In this document: piece after piece, positions 16,700-17,500 of the stretch | Layout of the letters: every line of letters begins with the position of its first letter | Numbering within the stretch: position 1 is the first letter of the stretch | Origin: Actinidia chinensis | Lineage: Eukaryota; Streptophyta; Magnoliopsida; Ericales; Actinidiaceae | Length of the DNA stretch: 17,500 nt | Direction: 5' to 3' | Assembly: GCA_009663005.1 (NCBI GenBank) | Contig: CM018909.1 | Location: 8,963,945 to 8,981,444 of the forward strand | The notes under the pieces: generated by a model | What the model was told of the DNA's origin: nothing | Databases searched by the model: none | Seen by the model: only the letters and a program-made list of their open reading frames with translations | Translations under genes and position numbers: made by a program

Positions 16700-17260
16700 G
16701 GGGGGTGTCTCAACGTGCTTAGTACATACGAGGTTTGGTTAGGAAAATGGCCTAGGTGTGTCAGTCAAAAGAGTATGGTAACGTGGATTGATTTGCAAAA
16801 TTACGGGATTTGTCTAAAGTATTTTTGGTTTGAATGAAAGCATAGTATTTTACACATGTTTTCATCATATTATTTTATGATCTGGTTTTGGCTTGATACT
16901 TCAAGTCCATTGTTAAATCTTTTCAGGGTGGTAAACTCACCTTACTATAAAATGAATTTCAGGTACCGAGGGTTATCCTGAATCGTGAGGCACGTGATTG
17001 TTGTAGTGGTTGTTTTTGGATAAAAACTGTTAAGGAATATTTTGGGGAATTGTAATTATTCGTGTGGCCCGGTGTGGCCATTGTCCATGGGATATCACTT
17101 GTTGTATTTGATAGCTCATGGGAGGCATGGTCCAACGGGGAGGGATTAGTTGTCGTTACTGCGATGTAATGATTGTGTATTATTATGTGACTTAGTTTGA
17201 CGTTTCCGCATTTGGGTTGTTTGATTACGTGGGCCGGGTTTGGGGACCGGGGCATGACCA

Positions 17261-17264
17261 CAGC
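17261..17264. other. right target-site duplication of chromovirus
   Basis: CAGC follows the LTR end and corresponds to CAAGC at 7707-7711 with one base missing. The sequence continues GCCAACAAAAATTTGGATAAC, which lines up with CAACAGCCCTTTAGATAAC in the minus-strand gag copy, so the junction is placed to within a few bases. Confidence 0.55.
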
Positions 17265-17500
17265 GCCAACAAAAATTTGGATAACTGAGCTCCTCTCTTG
17301 TTTCTTAAGGAAGCAATAACCAAGCTCCAGATTTGAAGGTCTCCATCGTGAAATGCAGGGATCGCTGAATAGATCAGGATTATGAACGAAAACAGCGCCC
17401 TCCTGATACATCACCTCACTACTAATAATCCCCCGCCTCCTTCCGCAGTACTTGTTCCAGAAGAGGTCGATCAATTTTGCCATTATCACCGATCAGGTGA
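17261..17500 (+). pseudogene. Tat-like gag, continuation after chromovirus insertion
   Basis: The plus-strand sequence aligns with the minus-strand gag at about 3960-4190. Shared landmarks are GGATAAC, CAAGCTCCA, GAAGG, CCATCGTGA, ATGCA, GATCAGG.TTATGAACGA and CCTCCGCC-type blocks. One frame reads RIMNENSALLIHHLTTNNPP, close to [20 protein letters not shown] in the minus copy. The first part (17261-17370) contains stops and a frame change, so the gene was already decaying or has errors. It runs off the window end, and the rest of gag and pol should lie beyond 17500. Confidence 0.8.

Larger units (their letters stand above)
7712..17260 (+). mobile_element. Ty3/gypsy chromovirus retrotransposon, probably Tekay/Del, 9.5 kb, degenerate
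   Basis: This is a full-length element in structural terms. It has LTRs of 2042 bp and 2360 bp starting TGNTAAGGG and ending TGACA or TGACCA. A tRNA-iMet-type primer site follows the left LTR. The 5.1-kb internal region shows gag, protease, RT, RNase H, integrase and a C-terminal chromodomain in that order, the Ty3/gypsy gene order. The chromodomain remnant and the gag and integrase motifs point to the Tekay (Del) branch. No domain has an intact frame, so it cannot move by itself as written. It sits inside a Tat-like gag with a degenerate 5-bp duplication. Many breaks are 1-2 base indels, which could be decay or assembly error. Confidence 0.9.
14901..17260 (+). repeat. 3' LTR of chromovirus
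   Basis: It begins TGCTAAGGGATTCAAAATTT and ends GGGGCATGACCA. It aligns with 7712-9753 over its whole length. It differs by a longer AT microsatellite (14976-15028) and by a four-unit ~75-bp tandem array (16415-16699) not present in the 5' LTR. Most other differences are 1-2 base insertions or deletions, with few substitutions between them. Confidence 0.88.

Noticed and set aside
16959..17489. 176-codon minus-strand open frame
   Set aside because: It is antisense to the 3' LTR end and to the resumed Tat-like gag and spans the insertion junction, so it cannot be an old gene. It has no recognisable domain.

Overview
The window looks like nuclear DNA of a flowering plant, probably a eudicot. 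It is AT-rich and full of plant-type transposable elements: Ty1/copia, two Ty3/gypsy lineages and a hAT-like nonautonomous element. It also carries AT, GA and poly-A/T tracts and a plant telo-box. I find no host protein gene, tRNA, rRNA, operon or CRISPR array. Nearly all the open frames are chance frames, antisense frames or pieces of broken retrotransposon genes. The species cannot be named from this sequence.

Layout. 1-99: unassigned flank. 100-955: minus-strand 3' end of a Ty1/copia element, an LTR at 100-484 plus a shortened pol remnant carrying the YVDD reverse transcriptase motif. 956-2810: unassigned AT-rich DNA with two tandem duplications (1840-1990 and 2090-2430), perhaps bounded by a degenerate inverted repeat. 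2811-3492: a 682-bp hAT-like element with TAGGGGTGTCCA termini. 3553-4863: minus-strand fragment of a Ty3/gypsy element, probably Tat-like, with a complete LTR, primer-binding region and the start of gag. 4864-7061: AT-rich DNA with a 35-bp tandem duplication and an uncertain minus-strand LTR or leader-like region. 7062-7711: plus-strand LTR, primer-binding region and first gag codons of the same Tat-like family, head-to-head with the minus copy. 7712-17260: a 9.5-kb chromovirus-type Ty3/gypsy element, probably Tekay/Del, with long LTRs (7712-9753 and 14901-17260), a tRNA-iMet-type primer site and recognisable gag, protease, RT, RNase H, integrase and chromodomain remnants, all broken by stops and frameshifts. 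17261-17500: the interrupted Tat-like gag resumes.

How it fits together. The chromovirus inserted into the gag of the older Tat-like element. Left (to 7711) and right (from 17261) flanks rejoin when compared with the intact minus-strand gag at 3780-4243, and a degenerate 5-bp target duplication (CAAGC/CAGC) marks the site. Its LTRs hold an array of near-identical 12-bp palindromes (GGTGTCGACACC), often paired 21 bp apart, just downstream of a TATA/telo-box motif. The 3' LTR alone also carries a four-unit ~75-bp tandem repeat. LTR differences and reading-frame breaks are dominated by 1-2 base indels, and a 41-base G run sits inside RT. Part of the apparent decay may therefore be sequencing or assembly error.
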